Positions 7,079 through 15,634 of a stretch of 45,438 bases of DNA are shown piece after piece (the stretch's first letter is position 1; each line of letters starts with the position of its first letter). The notes beneath the pieces were generated by a model that saw nothing but the letters and a program-made list of their open reading frames with translations, was not told the origin of the DNA and did not search any database. This stretch comes from Prevotella sp. (GTDB taxonomy: Bacteria > Bacteroidota > Bacteroidia > Bacteroidales > Bacteroidaceae): contig JAGCDZ010000057.1 in NCBI GenBank assembly GCA_017650905.1, positions 1 to 45,438 of the forward strand. The letters are read 5' to 3'. The position numbers and the translations under genes were made by a program.

Positions 7079-8851
7079 ATGACAAACAATCGTTTAACTG
7101 CAAAAGTAATGGGATTGGCAAAAAGTGTTTTACCTTTTTTCCTTTTCATCCTTTTACCCTTATCTGTCTCTGCACAGATTTCAAAAAATGTAACAGTAGA
7201 TGCCGTTGGACAACTCTCGAAACAAATCCAAAACGACGAGAAGTTCAAAATCTCTGAGTTGAAAATCAGCGGCTCGCTCAACAGCGCCGATATCAAACTG
7301 CTGCAGCAGATTGTCTGTCGCAGTAAGGCCAACGAGAAAAAGGGCGAGTGCTTGGTCACCAGTGTCGACATTTCCGAAGCCGTCTTCACGGAAGGCAAAG
7401 ATGCCAAGGCCACCAACAAACTGCCCAATGGGCTTTTCGCTGGTGCCAAACAACTGTTGAAAGTCTCTCTACCAGAGGGCATCACCAACATCAGTAAGAG
7501 CTGTTTCAACAGTTGTGCCGCTCTGCCCGACATACATATCCCAGAGAGTGTGACTGCCATCGAAAATCAGGCCTTCGACGGTTGTGAGAGTCTGGCAAGC
7601 ATCTCGATTCCCAAGAATGTCACCACCATCGGCGATGAAGCCTTCGAGGACTGCACAGCCCTCACCAGCGTGGAGATTCCTGAGAATGTGAACGACCTAG
7701 GCTCACAGGTTTTCAACGGCTGTAAGGCCCTCACCAGTATCAATATCGTAGGTGATATCAAGAAGATAAACAGTGCCACATTCAAGGGCTGTGAGGCGCT
7801 CACCAGCGTCACATTCCCTGAGAGCGTAAAATACATAGGTAGCGACGCCTTCCGCGACTGCAAAAGCCTTGAAAGAATCGACCTCCCTGAAAATGTTGAA
7901 GAGATTGGCAATTCCGCCTTTGAAGACTGCGACAACCTCAGATCCATCGAGATGACTAAGGTTGGCAAGATCGGCAGCAATGCCTTCGAGGATTGTAAGA
8001 GCCTCGACGCCGTCACTCTCGACCAGATTTCGAAACTCGGCAGCGGCGTGTTCAAGAACTGTTCCGCCCTCAGCAGCGTCAGCCTCCAGGGAAGCCTCAG
8101 CGAGATCAACTCCAACACCTTCCTTGGCTGTACCAGCCTTAATAGCATTAGCATCCCCACGACTGTCAAATCCATTGGCAGTAGTGCTTTCGAGAAGTGC
8201 CGGAGTCTGGCTGATATAGATTTGCCTACTGCCCTGACGAAAATCGGTGACGACGCCTTCCTTGAGTGTTCCAGCCTGCGTCAGGTCATCATCCCCAATC
8301 TGGTGAAATCGCTTGGCAACAGTGCCTTCGAAGGCTGTTCCTCTCTCGACAGTGTGGTCGTCAATGGCTTCATTCCGGAGATTGAGAGCAAGACCTTCTA
8401 TAAATGCAATGCTCTGCGCACCATCAGCCTGCCCAACACCATCAAAAAGATAGGCACGAAGGCCTTTCAGGAGTGTACAGCCCTGCGCAGCATCGAACTC
8501 CCTGTGGCACTCACCAGCATTGGCGATGATGCCTTCGAGAAGTGCAGTTCCCTGGAGAGCATTAAGATTCCCATTGCTGTCACCAGCATCGGCGACGACG
8601 CTTTCCTCGAGTGTACGATGCTAAGCAAGGCAGAACTCCCTGTTTCCCTGAAGAAAATCGGCGGTTCAGCCTTCGCCAAATGTCCGTCGCTACGTGACGT
8701 CATCCTCAATTGTCCCACGCCTCCAGTCATCGCCAAAAGCACATTCAAGGATGTGGTAAGCTGCTCCTTCTGGCTCCCCAAGAACAGCAAGACGCTCTAT
8801 ATGGCCAACAAGGACTGGGTGAAGGTTTATGTGCTGAAGGAGAAGGAGTAA
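7079..8851 (+). CDS. BspA-like leucine-rich repeat surface protein
   Basis: An exported 590-residue protein. After an N-terminal basic stretch and hydrophobic signal (LPFFLFILLPLSVSAQ) comes a unique region of about 100 residues. About 18 LRR_5 (BspA/Treponema pallidum type) repeats of roughly 22-24 residues follow, with the pattern IPxxVxxIGxxAFxxCxxLxxV. Such repeats form an elongated beta-solenoid and are known in adhesins and host-binding proteins of oral and gut Bacteroidetes. No C-terminal sorting domain or cell-wall anchor is visible; the last 40 residues contain the capping sequence NCPTPPVIAKSTF common to this family. Binding partner unknown. It sits 19 bases after trmB. Confidence 0.88.
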   Translation: MTNNRLTAKVMGLAKSVLPFFLFILLPLSVSAQISKNVTVDAVGQLSKQIQNDEKFKISELKISGSLNSADIKLLQQIVCRSKANEKKGECLVTSVDISEAVFTEGKDAKATNKLPNGLFAGAKQLLKVSLPEGITNISKSCFNSCAALPDIHIPESVTAIENQAFDGCESLASISIPKNVTTIGDEAFEDCTALTSVEIPENVNDLGSQVFNGCKALTSINIVGDIKKINSATFKGCEALTSVTFPESVKYIGSDAFRDCKSLERIDLPENVEEIGNSAFEDCDNLRSIEMTKVGKIGSNAFEDCKSLDAVTLDQISKLGSGVFKNCSALSSVSLQGSLSEINSNTFLGCTSLNSISIPTTVKSIGSSAFEKCRSLADIDLPTALTKIGDDAFLECSSLRQVIIPNLVKSLGNSAFEGCSSLDSVVVNGFIPEIESKTFYKCNALRTISLPNTIKKIGTKAFQECTALRSIELPVALTSIGDDAFEKCSSLESIKIPIAVTSIGDDAFLECTMLSKAELPVSLKKIGGSAFAKCPSLRDVILNCPTPPVIAKSTFKDVVSCSFWLPKNSKTLYMANKDWVKVYVLKEKE

Positions 8852-8861
8852 ATTGGGTTTT

Positions 8862-8910
8862 GAATAGTTGATAGTTTAGAGTTTAAAGTTTAGAGTTTAG
8901 AGGTAAGATG
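8862..8910. repeat. Heptamer array before apbC
   Basis: Seven 7-base units in register, most ending in AGT: GAATAGT, TGATAGT, TTAGAGT, TTAAAGT, TTAGAGT, TTAGAGG, TAAGATG. The last unit supplies the ATG start codon of the next gene (8908-8910). Confidence 0.75.
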
Positions 8911-10026
8911 ACCTTATATCCCAAAATGATCATCGACGCGCTGGCGACGGTAATGTATGCCGGCACGAAGAAGAATCTCGTCGAGAGTGGTATGGTGGCC
9001 GATACACCGTCAGTTTCCGCCCCCTCAGCCGAGGGAGAGCCTTGGCGTATAAAAGTCGTGCTCGAATTTCCCCGCGATACCGACCCCTTTCTGAAATCCA
9101 CCGTCAAGGCCGCAGAGGCAGCTATCAAGTACCACTGCGGCCAGGACGTTGTGATCGATATCGTCAAAGAGTTCAAGTCGGCACCCCGTCCTGAAGTGGA
9201 GCACTTGCTGCCTGGCGTGAAAAATATCATTGCCATCAGCAGCGGCAAAGGTGGTGTCGGCAAAAGCACTGTCTCTGCCAACCTTGCCATCGCCCTCGCC
9301 CGCTTGGGCTATAAGGTAGGACTGCTCGATACCGATATCTTCGGCCCGTCGATGCCTAAGATGTTCAATGTCGAAGACGAGCGTCCTTACGCTGTCAAGA
9401 AAGACGGGCGTGACCTCATCTGTCCCATCGAGCAATACGGTGTCAAACTGCTGTCCATCGGCTTCTTTGTCTCCCCTACCACCGCCACCCTTTGGCGCGG
9501 CGGAATGGCCACGAGTGCCCTGAAACAGCTCATCGCTGATGCCGATTGGGGCGAACTCGATTATTTCATCCTCGACACCCCGCCAGGCACCTCCGACATC
9601 CATCTGACGCTCTTGCAGACGCTCCCCATCACAGGAGCTGTCATTGTCAGCACTCCACAACAGGTGGCCCTCGCTGACGCCCGCAAGGGCATCGATATGT
9701 ATCGCAACGACAAGGTGAACGTGCCCATCCTCGGCCTTATCGAGAATATGGCGTGGTTCACCCCTGCCGAACTACCTGAGAACAAATATTATATCTTCGG
9801 CAAGGAGGGTTGCAAGCAGTTGGCCGAAGAAATGAATGTTCCTCTGCTGGCTCAGATTCCGCTCGTACAGAGCATCTGCGACAATGGCGACAGCGGTACC
9901 CCTGCCGCCCTTAACAGCGACAGCGCTACCGGCCTCGCCTTTATCAATCTGGCCCAGGCTGTCGTCACCGTCGTCAACCGTCGCAACAAGGAACAGCCGC
10001 AGACCAAGATCGTCGGCACAAAATAA
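8908..10026 (+). CDS. apbC: Mrp/ApbC-family iron-sulfur carrier ATPase
   Basis: A P-loop ATPase of the Mrp/NBP35 family, which carries and delivers Fe-S clusters. The 372-residue protein has an N-terminal MIP18/DUF59-like domain (about 1-95), deviant Walker A SSGKGGVGKST (111-121), switch region LLDTDIFGPSMPKMF, and Walker B-like DYFILDTPPGTSDIHLTLLQ. The usual C-terminal CxxC pair that bridges a cluster between two subunits is missing. Where it is expected, after IENMAW, the sequence is FTPAELPENKYYIFGKEGC, with a single Cys. The start codon lies in a heptamer array. Function is therefore called from family, with the cluster site uncertain. Confidence 0.9.
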   Translation: MTLYPKMIIDALATVMYAGTKKNLVESGMVADTPSVSAPSAEGEPWRIKVVLEFPRDTDPFLKSTVKAAEAAIKYHCGQDVVIDIVKEFKSAPRPEVEHLLPGVKNIIAISSGKGGVGKSTVSANLAIALARLGYKVGLLDTDIFGPSMPKMFNVEDERPYAVKKDGRDLICPIEQYGVKLLSIGFFVSPTTATLWRGGMATSALKQLIADADWGELDYFILDTPPGTSDIHLTLLQTLPITGAVIVSTPQQVALADARKGIDMYRNDKVNVPILGLIENMAWFTPAELPENKYYIFGKEGCKQLAEEMNVPLLAQIPLVQSICDNGDSGTPAALNSDSATGLAFINLAQAVVTVVNRRNKEQPQTKIVGTK

Positions 10027-10046
10027 GAAACAAGTCAATGAGAATC

Positions 10047-10658
10047 TCATTCATAATGAATGTCCCATATCTCATATTCTACGGTGCCATCTACAGAATA
10101 GACGCATGAATGGTCAATGGCATCAAAGCAAAGATTGGAAATCCGTAGAGTCTTGTACGACTTGTCACCGACCTTACTTGTGCCAATTACAGTAAGCTTA
10201 CCGCTTAAGGCTGTGGTCTGAATCAATACGTCTTCCGGCCAGGTTGGAGTATAAGCAGCGGAAGCATGGAATTGGCTGCTGTCGAAAGTATCTCCTGCCT
10301 TCATATTGCTGAAACTCATCGGCTGACTGCTTGTAAAAGTGATATTGAGCATATCGAAGACATCGGATCCCTTGATATTAGTTCCAAAACTCATGTGGTA
10401 GAAAGTAAGTGGATTACCATCATTATACATGATTTCCTTACCTAAGTAGCAGTGAGGAGGATTATATACCTCACCGCTTTTATACAGAGCTCCTTTACTG
10501 ATTTGGCCGTTATCTGATCGAATCAGTAAGACATTAACCTCAGAACCAATAATATCGTCATAGATGTCTTGGTCATCATCATCATCATTACTGCACCCTG
10601 CCGAAATTGCAATCAGTAAGGTACTCATCAGAATATAGAGATACTTTTTCATACGCAT
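10047..10658 (-). CDS. Lipoprotein of unknown function
   Basis: A 203-residue exported lipoprotein. MRMKKYLYILMSTLLIAISAGC is a signal peptide with a lipobox (SAGC), followed by an acidic SNDDDDDQD linker typical of surface-exposed Bacteroidetes lipoproteins. The ATG at 10652 is an alternative start. The mature part is a beta-rich domain without motifs I can name. It loosely recalls NigD-like lipoproteins (acidic linker plus about 180-residue domain), but I cannot support that. It converges with apbC (20 bases) and follows another exported protein after a 190-base gap. Confidence 0.7.
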   Translation of the reverse strand: MRMKKYLYILMSTLLIAISAGCSNDDDDDQDIYDDIIGSEVNVLLIRSDNGQISKGALYKSGEVYNPPHCYLGKEIMYNDGNPLTFYHMSFGTNIKGSDVFDMLNITFTSSQPMSFSNMKAGDTFDSSQFHASAAYTPTWPEDVLIQTTALSGKLTVIGTSKVGDKSYKTLRISNLCFDAIDHSCVYSVDGTVEYEIWDIHYE

Positions 10659-10848
10659 TAAGCATTTTAAATTTTTCCAATGAAATTATAAATCCTCATA
10701 CATAAAACATAGAACTACCTCAAATACTGCACGAGAAGTCATTTATTTAACATTTTTTACCCCTATAATTAAGGGACGAAGCATTTATTACAAAAAAAGT
10801 CATACCATTGTTACACATTTGAGTTTTTCATAGGCCTTGGGCGTAATA
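10659..10848. other. AT-rich spacer
   Basis: A 190-base AT-rich gap between two minus-strand exported proteins. The only notable structure is a short CCCT/AGGG hairpin around 10760-10774. I see no convincing promoter or gene. Confidence 0.5.
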
Positions 10849-11553
10849 TCACTTCTTATAAAATGTGATCCAATTCGTCCTGAATTTATAGCTTGCTGCC
10901 ATTTTGCTCTCAGGGAAACACTCGACTACCTTTCCCGCTTTATCCCGATACCAGGCATAGTTCCATCCTCTGCCCATATCCAGATAGAGCGCATGAGTTA
11001 CCTTATAGTCGCTCAGACACTTTACGAAAAACTCGTATGTCATTGCCTTCTTCGACTCAGCAATGCACAACTTTCCATTCTTCTCGCATAGAGCCCGGTA
11101 GATATTCCTATTATTCTTCATTTTCGAGCCGATAGGTCTGGTCGTGCCGTTGAAGATAATTTGCAACTGACAGAAGCCCATGTTCCAGCCGTTTGCTTCA
11201 GTAGGGAAATTCGCTTTCCGCATGAACTTCCATTTGCCCTTTCCCCATACGAAGCCGCCTGTATTCGCCTTGCAACGATAGCCCTTCATCATTTTACCAT
11301 TGCAGATATGATTGTCGGCAATGTTCGAATGCCTGAATTCCGTCAGCAGTTCGCCTGTAAAAGCCGCCTCACAACAGAACTCCACATCCTTCTCTGCAGC
11401 CTTAGGCATCTGTTTACACATCAGGTCTACCCTCGAATAATCAGGATAGTAGATTGTAAGATTCTTCGTCGTTTCTACAGTCGTAGCATAACCGCTAATC
11501 GACAGCGTCAGCATAGCTACAATAAAACAACCAATTTTTATAACATTTCTCAT
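10849..11553 (-). CDS. Exported protein of unknown function, possible phosphodiester-glycosidase fold
   Basis: About 234 residues. The ATG at 11553 is preferred to an in-frame TTG at 11559. MRNVIKIGCFIVAMLTLSISGYAT is a signal peptide. The protein has many Cys (pairs such as EFCCEAAF) and a C-terminal stretch with IAESKKAMTYEFFVKCL followed by VTHALYLDMGRGWNYAWYR. That order, a helix and then a strand ending in LDMGxGW, vaguely resembles the catalytic end of NAGPA-type phosphodiester glycosidases (LDGGGSS), but the match is weak. It lies 49 bases downstream of the DUF554 gene on the same strand and may be the tail of that transcript. Confidence 0.6.
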   Translation of the reverse strand: MRNVIKIGCFIVAMLTLSISGYATTVETTKNLTIYYPDYSRVDLMCKQMPKAAEKDVEFCCEAAFTGELLTEFRHSNIADNHICNGKMMKGYRCKANTGGFVWGKGKWKFMRKANFPTEANGWNMGFCQLQIIFNGTTRPIGSKMKNNRNIYRALCEKNGKLCIAESKKAMTYEFFVKCLSDYKVTHALYLDMGRGWNYAWYRDKAGKVVECFPESKMAASYKFRTNWITFYKK

Positions 11554-11602
11554 ATTCAAATCTAATTGTTAATCATTCTTGCTGAGCGAACATATTTCAT
11601 GA

Positions 11603-12286
11603 TTACATTTTTATGAGGAACCATACGACGGGGACGAGTAACGATGGCAGCAGATTGAGGGTCTTGCAATCCTTGAGATTCAGGAGACCGAGGCCGCTGC
11701 CTGTAATCATCAGACCGCCCACAATCAGGAGTTCAGCCATGAGGGCCTCGCTGATGGCAGTGCTGGAAATCTGGGCGATCACGTAGAACATGCCCTGCCA
11801 GAGGAATAGCACAGGCGCAGCTAGCACCATGCCCAGTCCGTAGGTAGAGGCGAAGATGGTGCTGCTGACAAAATCGAGCGTCGCATTGGTAAAGAGAAAG
11901 GTATGGTCGGCCTTCAAGGCAGCGATGACGGGGCCCAACATGGAGAGGGGGCCGATGCAATAGAGCAGGATGGCAGCGCTGAGACCGTCGCCAAGCTTTG
12001 CCTCGCCCTTTCCTTTAGAACGATGGTTGACCAAACGTTTAAAGCGTCCGTCGATGTCGAGGGCAGTTCCAACAACACCACCAACGGCCAAAGCCACGAT
12101 GAAGAGTACGGGATACTGACTCTTGGGCAGGTTGGTAATGGTGGCATTTAGGCCGATGGCTAATGAGGCGAGGCCCAAACCGGTATACAGCGCCTCTTTG
12201 TATTGATCCTTGATACCCCGATTGAGCAGTGCGCCGATGAGGGAGCCTGCGATGATGGTACATGTATTGACAATGGTTCCTATCAT
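11603..12286 (-). CDS. DUF554 inner-membrane protein
   Basis: A 227-residue protein of the DUF554 (YdfK/YqgA) family. It opens with MIGTIVNTCTIIAGSLIGALL, the typical first membrane segment, and has about six or seven hydrophobic helices. Conserved GxGLASLAIGL and a short charged loop (HRSKGKGEAKLGDG) lie between helices. DUF554 proteins are proposed transporters of unknown substrate. The gene starts 15 bases after the TIGR03915 gene, so it is likely on the same transcript, though a functional link to DNA repair is not evident. Confidence 0.88.
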   Translation of the reverse strand: MIGTIVNTCTIIAGSLIGALLNRGIKDQYKEALYTGLGLASLAIGLNATITNLPKSQYPVLFIVALAVGGVVGTALDIDGRFKRLVNHRSKGKGEAKLGDGLSAAILLYCIGPLSMLGPVIAALKADHTFLFTNATLDFVSSTIFASTYGLGMVLAAPVLFLWQGMFYVIAQISSTAISEALMAELLIVGGLMITGSGLGLLNLKDCKTLNLLPSLLVPVVWFLIKM

Positions 12287-12301
12287 AATCTGTTTAGTTT
12301 T

Positions 12302-13072
12302 TTATTGTTTCTCTGTCATATATTTCCAATAGCGACGCGGCATGTCGCTGAGCTGTTTATGCGGATTCATGCGTTCCTTGATACAGATGGCCTTGAAATA
12401 GGTGCGCCACAGGTTCTGAAGGAGCTGGTCGTCGCTACTAATCACCTCTTCGTTCAGCTTGCCGTTGGCCAGATTGAAGGGTACGGAAGCCTCATCCTCA
12501 AAGGTGATGCGAATGACCGTCCGATTATGGTAATAAAAGCCATAATGCCGCTTGGCATCATAGATGAGCCAAGGCTGATCGTTGAAGCGATCGGTGAAAT
12601 GATCAGTGATGAGCGACAGCACATCGTGGTCGGGACTAACAACGGCGAGGTAGGTACCGTCTTTCGCCTTCTGGAAACGGATGAACTGCTTCATACGTAG
12701 CTGTTCGTGCAACACGCGACGGGCAATGTTGGTAACCATCAGCACATCGGAATCAGCGAAATTCCTGGAGACATCCCCCTGACGGAACACCTTGCAGACA
12801 TATTGGAACAGGGGTGTGGGGAGTTCCGGCAGTTCTGATAGCCAGCTGACATAGATAAGCCGCATCGCGTCACGCGTCAGCCGCTTCTCCAAGCCTGTCC
12901 AGACACGCTGCGCCTTCTCGTCGTCAGAAGTCACATGGTAAGTATGTTCGCAGAACAAGGGCAAAGGATCGCCTGTCCTCAGCAACTGTTCAGGTTGCTC
13001 ATGCAGGGAAAAGGCATCGAACACAGCGGTCAGAAGCCCATCCATCGTTCCGTCAAACGTATATACTGTCAT
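12302..13072 (-). CDS. TIGR03915-type putative DNA-repair protein
   Basis: A 256-residue cytosolic protein of the TIGR03915 (DUF4130) family, known from genomic context as the partner of the radical-SAM protein encoded just upstream. The start TVYTFDGTMDGLLTAVFDAF and the middle VTNIARRVLHEQLRMKQFIRFQ followed by DHFTDRFNDQPWLIYDAKRHYGFYY are characteristic. The family is often fused to, or next to, a uracil-DNA-glycosylase-like domain; here that domain is absent. The start codon overlaps the stop of the radical-SAM gene by four bases (13069-13072), so translational coupling is likely. Biochemical function is not known to me. Confidence 0.88.
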   Translation of the reverse strand: MTVYTFDGTMDGLLTAVFDAFSLHEQPEQLLRTGDPLPLFCEHTYHVTSDDEKAQRVWTGLEKRLTRDAMRLIYVSWLSELPELPTPLFQYVCKVFRQGDVSRNFADSDVLMVTNIARRVLHEQLRMKQFIRFQKAKDGTYLAVVSPDHDVLSLITDHFTDRFNDQPWLIYDAKRHYGFYYHNRTVIRITFEDEASVPFNLANGKLNEEVISSDDQLLQNLWRTYFKAICIKERMNPHKQLSDMPRRYWKYMTEKQ

Positions 13073-14358
13073 TCTCCGAAATCAAGTTTCAATTGCTGTT
13101 CTTCAGCAGCACGCTTCTGTTGGGCCTTGGAAATCAGCAGGGGACGAAGACGCTCAGGACGGAGTTCGTTGATGCCGACGATGGGGGTGGAATAGGTAGA
13201 GGCCAGTTCGTTACAGGTGATGAAATATTTTGCCTTTTTCATGACCACACCCATCTTCTTCAGGTCGAAGGATGTAAGACGGGTGAAACGTCGCGAATTG
13301 ACAATGAGCCATGCAGATTTGGTGCCAAGACCTGGCACGCGAAGCAACTGCTCATAGTCGGCCGTATTGATATCTACAGGGAAGGCCTCCGGATGGCGCA
13401 GGGCCCAGGCCAACTTAGGATCGACTTCCAAATCGAGGTTGGCATGCAGGTCGTCGACAATCTCGTCAACATTGAAATGATAGAAGCGCAGTAGCCAGTC
13501 GGCCTGATAGAGACGATTCTCACGCACCAGTGGCGGCTGTTTGAGCACAGGCAGACGAGGATCGTAGGTATTGACACTGATATAACCTGAATAATAGACA
13601 CGTCGCATGGTGGGCTGGCCGTAGAGCATCGACGACATCGTCAGGATGTCCTTATCCGTCTCTTTCGTAGCGCCTACAATCATCTGCGTAGACTGTCCGG
13701 CAGGTACGAAACGGGGGGCATGGCGGAATTTACGGCGATCTTCCTTGTTCTCCAACACCCCCTGCTGAATCAGCTTCATGGGCTGGAACACACTCTGATG
13801 GTCTTTCTCAGGCGCAAGCAGTTTCAGCGACTCCTCCTTGGGAATCTCGATGTTCACGCTCATACGATCGGCATAACGCCCTGCCTCGTTCAGCAGTTCC
13901 TGCGAACAGCCTGGGATGCTTTTCAGGTGAATATAGCCATTGAAGCGATGCACCAAGCGAAGATCGCGGGCGATGGCTGCCAGCCGCTCCATAGTATAGT
14001 CAGGATTGCGAACGACACCGCTACTGAGAAACAGCCCCTCGATATAGTTACGGCGGTAGAATTCCATCGTAATCTCCTCGAGCTCGCTGACAGAGAGTGT
14101 GGCACGCTTGATATCGTTCGAACGGCGGTTGATACAATAGGCGCAATCGTACATGCAATAATTGGTCAGCATGACCTTCAGCAATGAGATGCACCGTCCG
14201 TCGTCAGTAAAGGAGTGGCAGATGCCCACCCCACCGACGGTAGAACCCACCATGCCCTGCTTCCCCTTGCGCACAGTTCCACTCGACGAGCACGACACAT
14301 CGTACTTCGCCGACTCTGCGAGAATCCGCAGTTTCTCCATGGTTTTTTCAGTAAGCAT
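13069..14358 (-). CDS. Radical-SAM putative DNA modification/repair protein (TIGR03916)
   Basis: A 429-residue member of the TIGR03916 family, related in fold to spore photoproduct lyase. The 4Fe-4S cluster ligands are Cys68, Cys72 and Cys75 in NYCMYDCAYCINRR. The C-terminal part holds a helix-hairpin-helix DNA-binding motif, INTADYEQLLRVPGLGTKSA, and ends in a basic tail (ISKAQQKRAAEEQQLKLDFGE). Radical chemistry on DNA is the usual inference; the lesion or modification is not established. It starts 19 bases after the second ABC permease, so it may be transcribed from the efflux operon. ATG at 14358; an alternative ATG lies six codons in. Confidence 0.9.
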   Translation of the reverse strand: MLTEKTMEKLRILAESAKYDVSCSSSGTVRKGKQGMVGSTVGGVGICHSFTDDGRCISLLKVMLTNYCMYDCAYCINRRSNDIKRATLSVSELEEITMEFYRRNYIEGLFLSSGVVRNPDYTMERLAAIARDLRLVHRFNGYIHLKSIPGCSQELLNEAGRYADRMSVNIEIPKEESLKLLAPEKDHQSVFQPMKLIQQGVLENKEDRRKFRHAPRFVPAGQSTQMIVGATKETDKDILTMSSMLYGQPTMRRVYYSGYISVNTYDPRLPVLKQPPLVRENRLYQADWLLRFYHFNVDEIVDDLHANLDLEVDPKLAWALRHPEAFPVDINTADYEQLLRVPGLGTKSAWLIVNSRRFTRLTSFDLKKMGVVMKKAKYFITCNELASTYSTPIVGINELRPERLRPLLISKAQQKRAAEEQQLKLDFGE

Positions 14359-14377
14359 GGGGCAAAGACATTTGAAT

Positions 14378-15634
14378 TTATTGTCGTTTCTTCATAGCGA
14401 GGCGCACCTCACGCTTCTTGCGCAGAAAGTCGAGACGCTCGGCCGCATGACGCTGGGAGACACGGAGCTGATGGCCATAAACGAGACAAGCAGCACCAAA
14501 GTAGACAGCGGCCTGAATCCAGAGACAACGCAGTTCGAACGACACGTCGCCTATCGAACCGCCCATGCTGTTCAGACGGAGGTATGCCCTGACACCGAAA
14601 GTACTAGGAAAGAGCCAAGACACGCCCTGCAGATAGCCGGGAATAGAAGTCTGAGGCCAAGAGACACCTGTCAGGAATAGCAACGGCAAAGAGACGAACA
14701 CCATCAGCAGAATGACATTCTCACGATAACGCACCAGGCACGACACCGTCATACCGAAAAAAACGCAGGCCAACAAATATGGTATCATCAACTGCAACAG
14801 ATTCTGCCAGGGCGCTATGTGAATGAAATGGAAAAGCCTTGGCACCACAACAACCAGGTATGCGCTCATGACGGCATAAACCATCAGATAACAAATCGCC
14901 TTACCACTGATGACACGCCCGATTCCACCGTAACAGGGATGAATCGGTATCAGGTCACCATAACGGTTGCGCTCACGCGCCGTTCCTGCAGCAAGACCGA
15001 TACCGAGGGCGAGGGTCTGCTGGATAATCAGCATAAGTACGGCAGGCAGCACAGCGGTGCCATAGCCGCCCTGCGGATTGAACATCGCCACTTCCTCGAC
15101 ATCGAGGGGACTGGTAGTTATAATATCTTCACGGGCAGTATAGTTGCCTGAGAGTTTGGTCTGTATCTGGGCACCCATCTGCTGGCTGACGGCCATCGCC
15201 GTCGAGTAAATAGCTTTATAGGTGAGCATCAGCGCCATGTCGCAATACACGCTGATAGTGCCCTGCTCCATGCGATTGAGTTTAGTGGCAAAATCCTCTG
15301 GGATATAGTAGACGCCCTTCACCACCTGACGGCTCACAAGGCTCTGCGCATCGTCGAGGTCCTCAGCATAGCAGGCGACATGCACATCAGCCGAGGCGTC
15401 GCACATCCGTATGAACTGTCGCGACTGCTGGGAGTGGGACTTGTCGACCACCACCACAGGCACCTCATGGATATGTTCATTGTTGTATATCCACGAATAG
15501 AGCAATGGATAGACGAGGGGCACCACGATGCAGAACAACAACACGCCCTCATCGCGAAATACCTGCCGCAATTCAAAACGCCACACATACGCGGCATCGT
15601 CAAGCCATTTTATGATTTTACGGAATATAGACAT
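14378..15634 (-). CDS. ABC-2 type transporter permease (second of two)
   Basis: Integral-membrane subunit of an ABC-2 exporter, about 418 residues. Of the starts TTG 15667, ATG 15649 and ATG 15634, the last gives MSIFRKIIKWLDDAAYVWRFEL and a 17-base overlap with the upstream permease. One N-terminal membrane helix (VLLFCIVVPLVYPLLYSWIY), a large extracytoplasmic domain of about 150 residues (EVPVVVVDKSHSQQSRQFI...), then five C-terminal helices make the YhhJ/YbhR-like architecture. With the sister permease, HlyD-like and TolC-like proteins it would form a trans-envelope exporter, but no ATPase gene is in this operon. Confidence 0.88.
   Translation of the reverse strand: MSIFRKIIKWLDDAAYVWRFELRQVFRDEGVLLFCIVVPLVYPLLYSWIYNNEHIHEVPVVVVDKSHSQQSRQFIRMCDASADVHVACYAEDLDDAQSLVSRQVVKGVYYIPEDFATKLNRMEQGTISVYCDMALMLTYKAIYSTAMAVSQQMGAQIQTKLSGNYTAREDIITTSPLDVEEVAMFNPQGGYGTAVLPAVLMLIIQQTLALGIGLAAGTARERNRYGDLIPIHPCYGGIGRVISGKAICYLMVYAVMSAYLVVVVPRLFHFIHIAPWQNLLQLMIPYLLACVFFGMTVSCLVRYRENVILLMVFVSLPLLFLTGVSWPQTSIPGYLQGVSWLFPSTFGVRAYLRLNSMGGSIGDVSFELRCLWIQAAVYFGAACLVYGHQLRVSQRHAAERLDFLRKKREVRLAMKKRQ

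Noticed and set aside
10760-10774. CCCT/AGGG hairpin as a terminator
   Set aside because: Only a four-base stem, and the T-run is on the wrong side for the minus-strand gene it would terminate.
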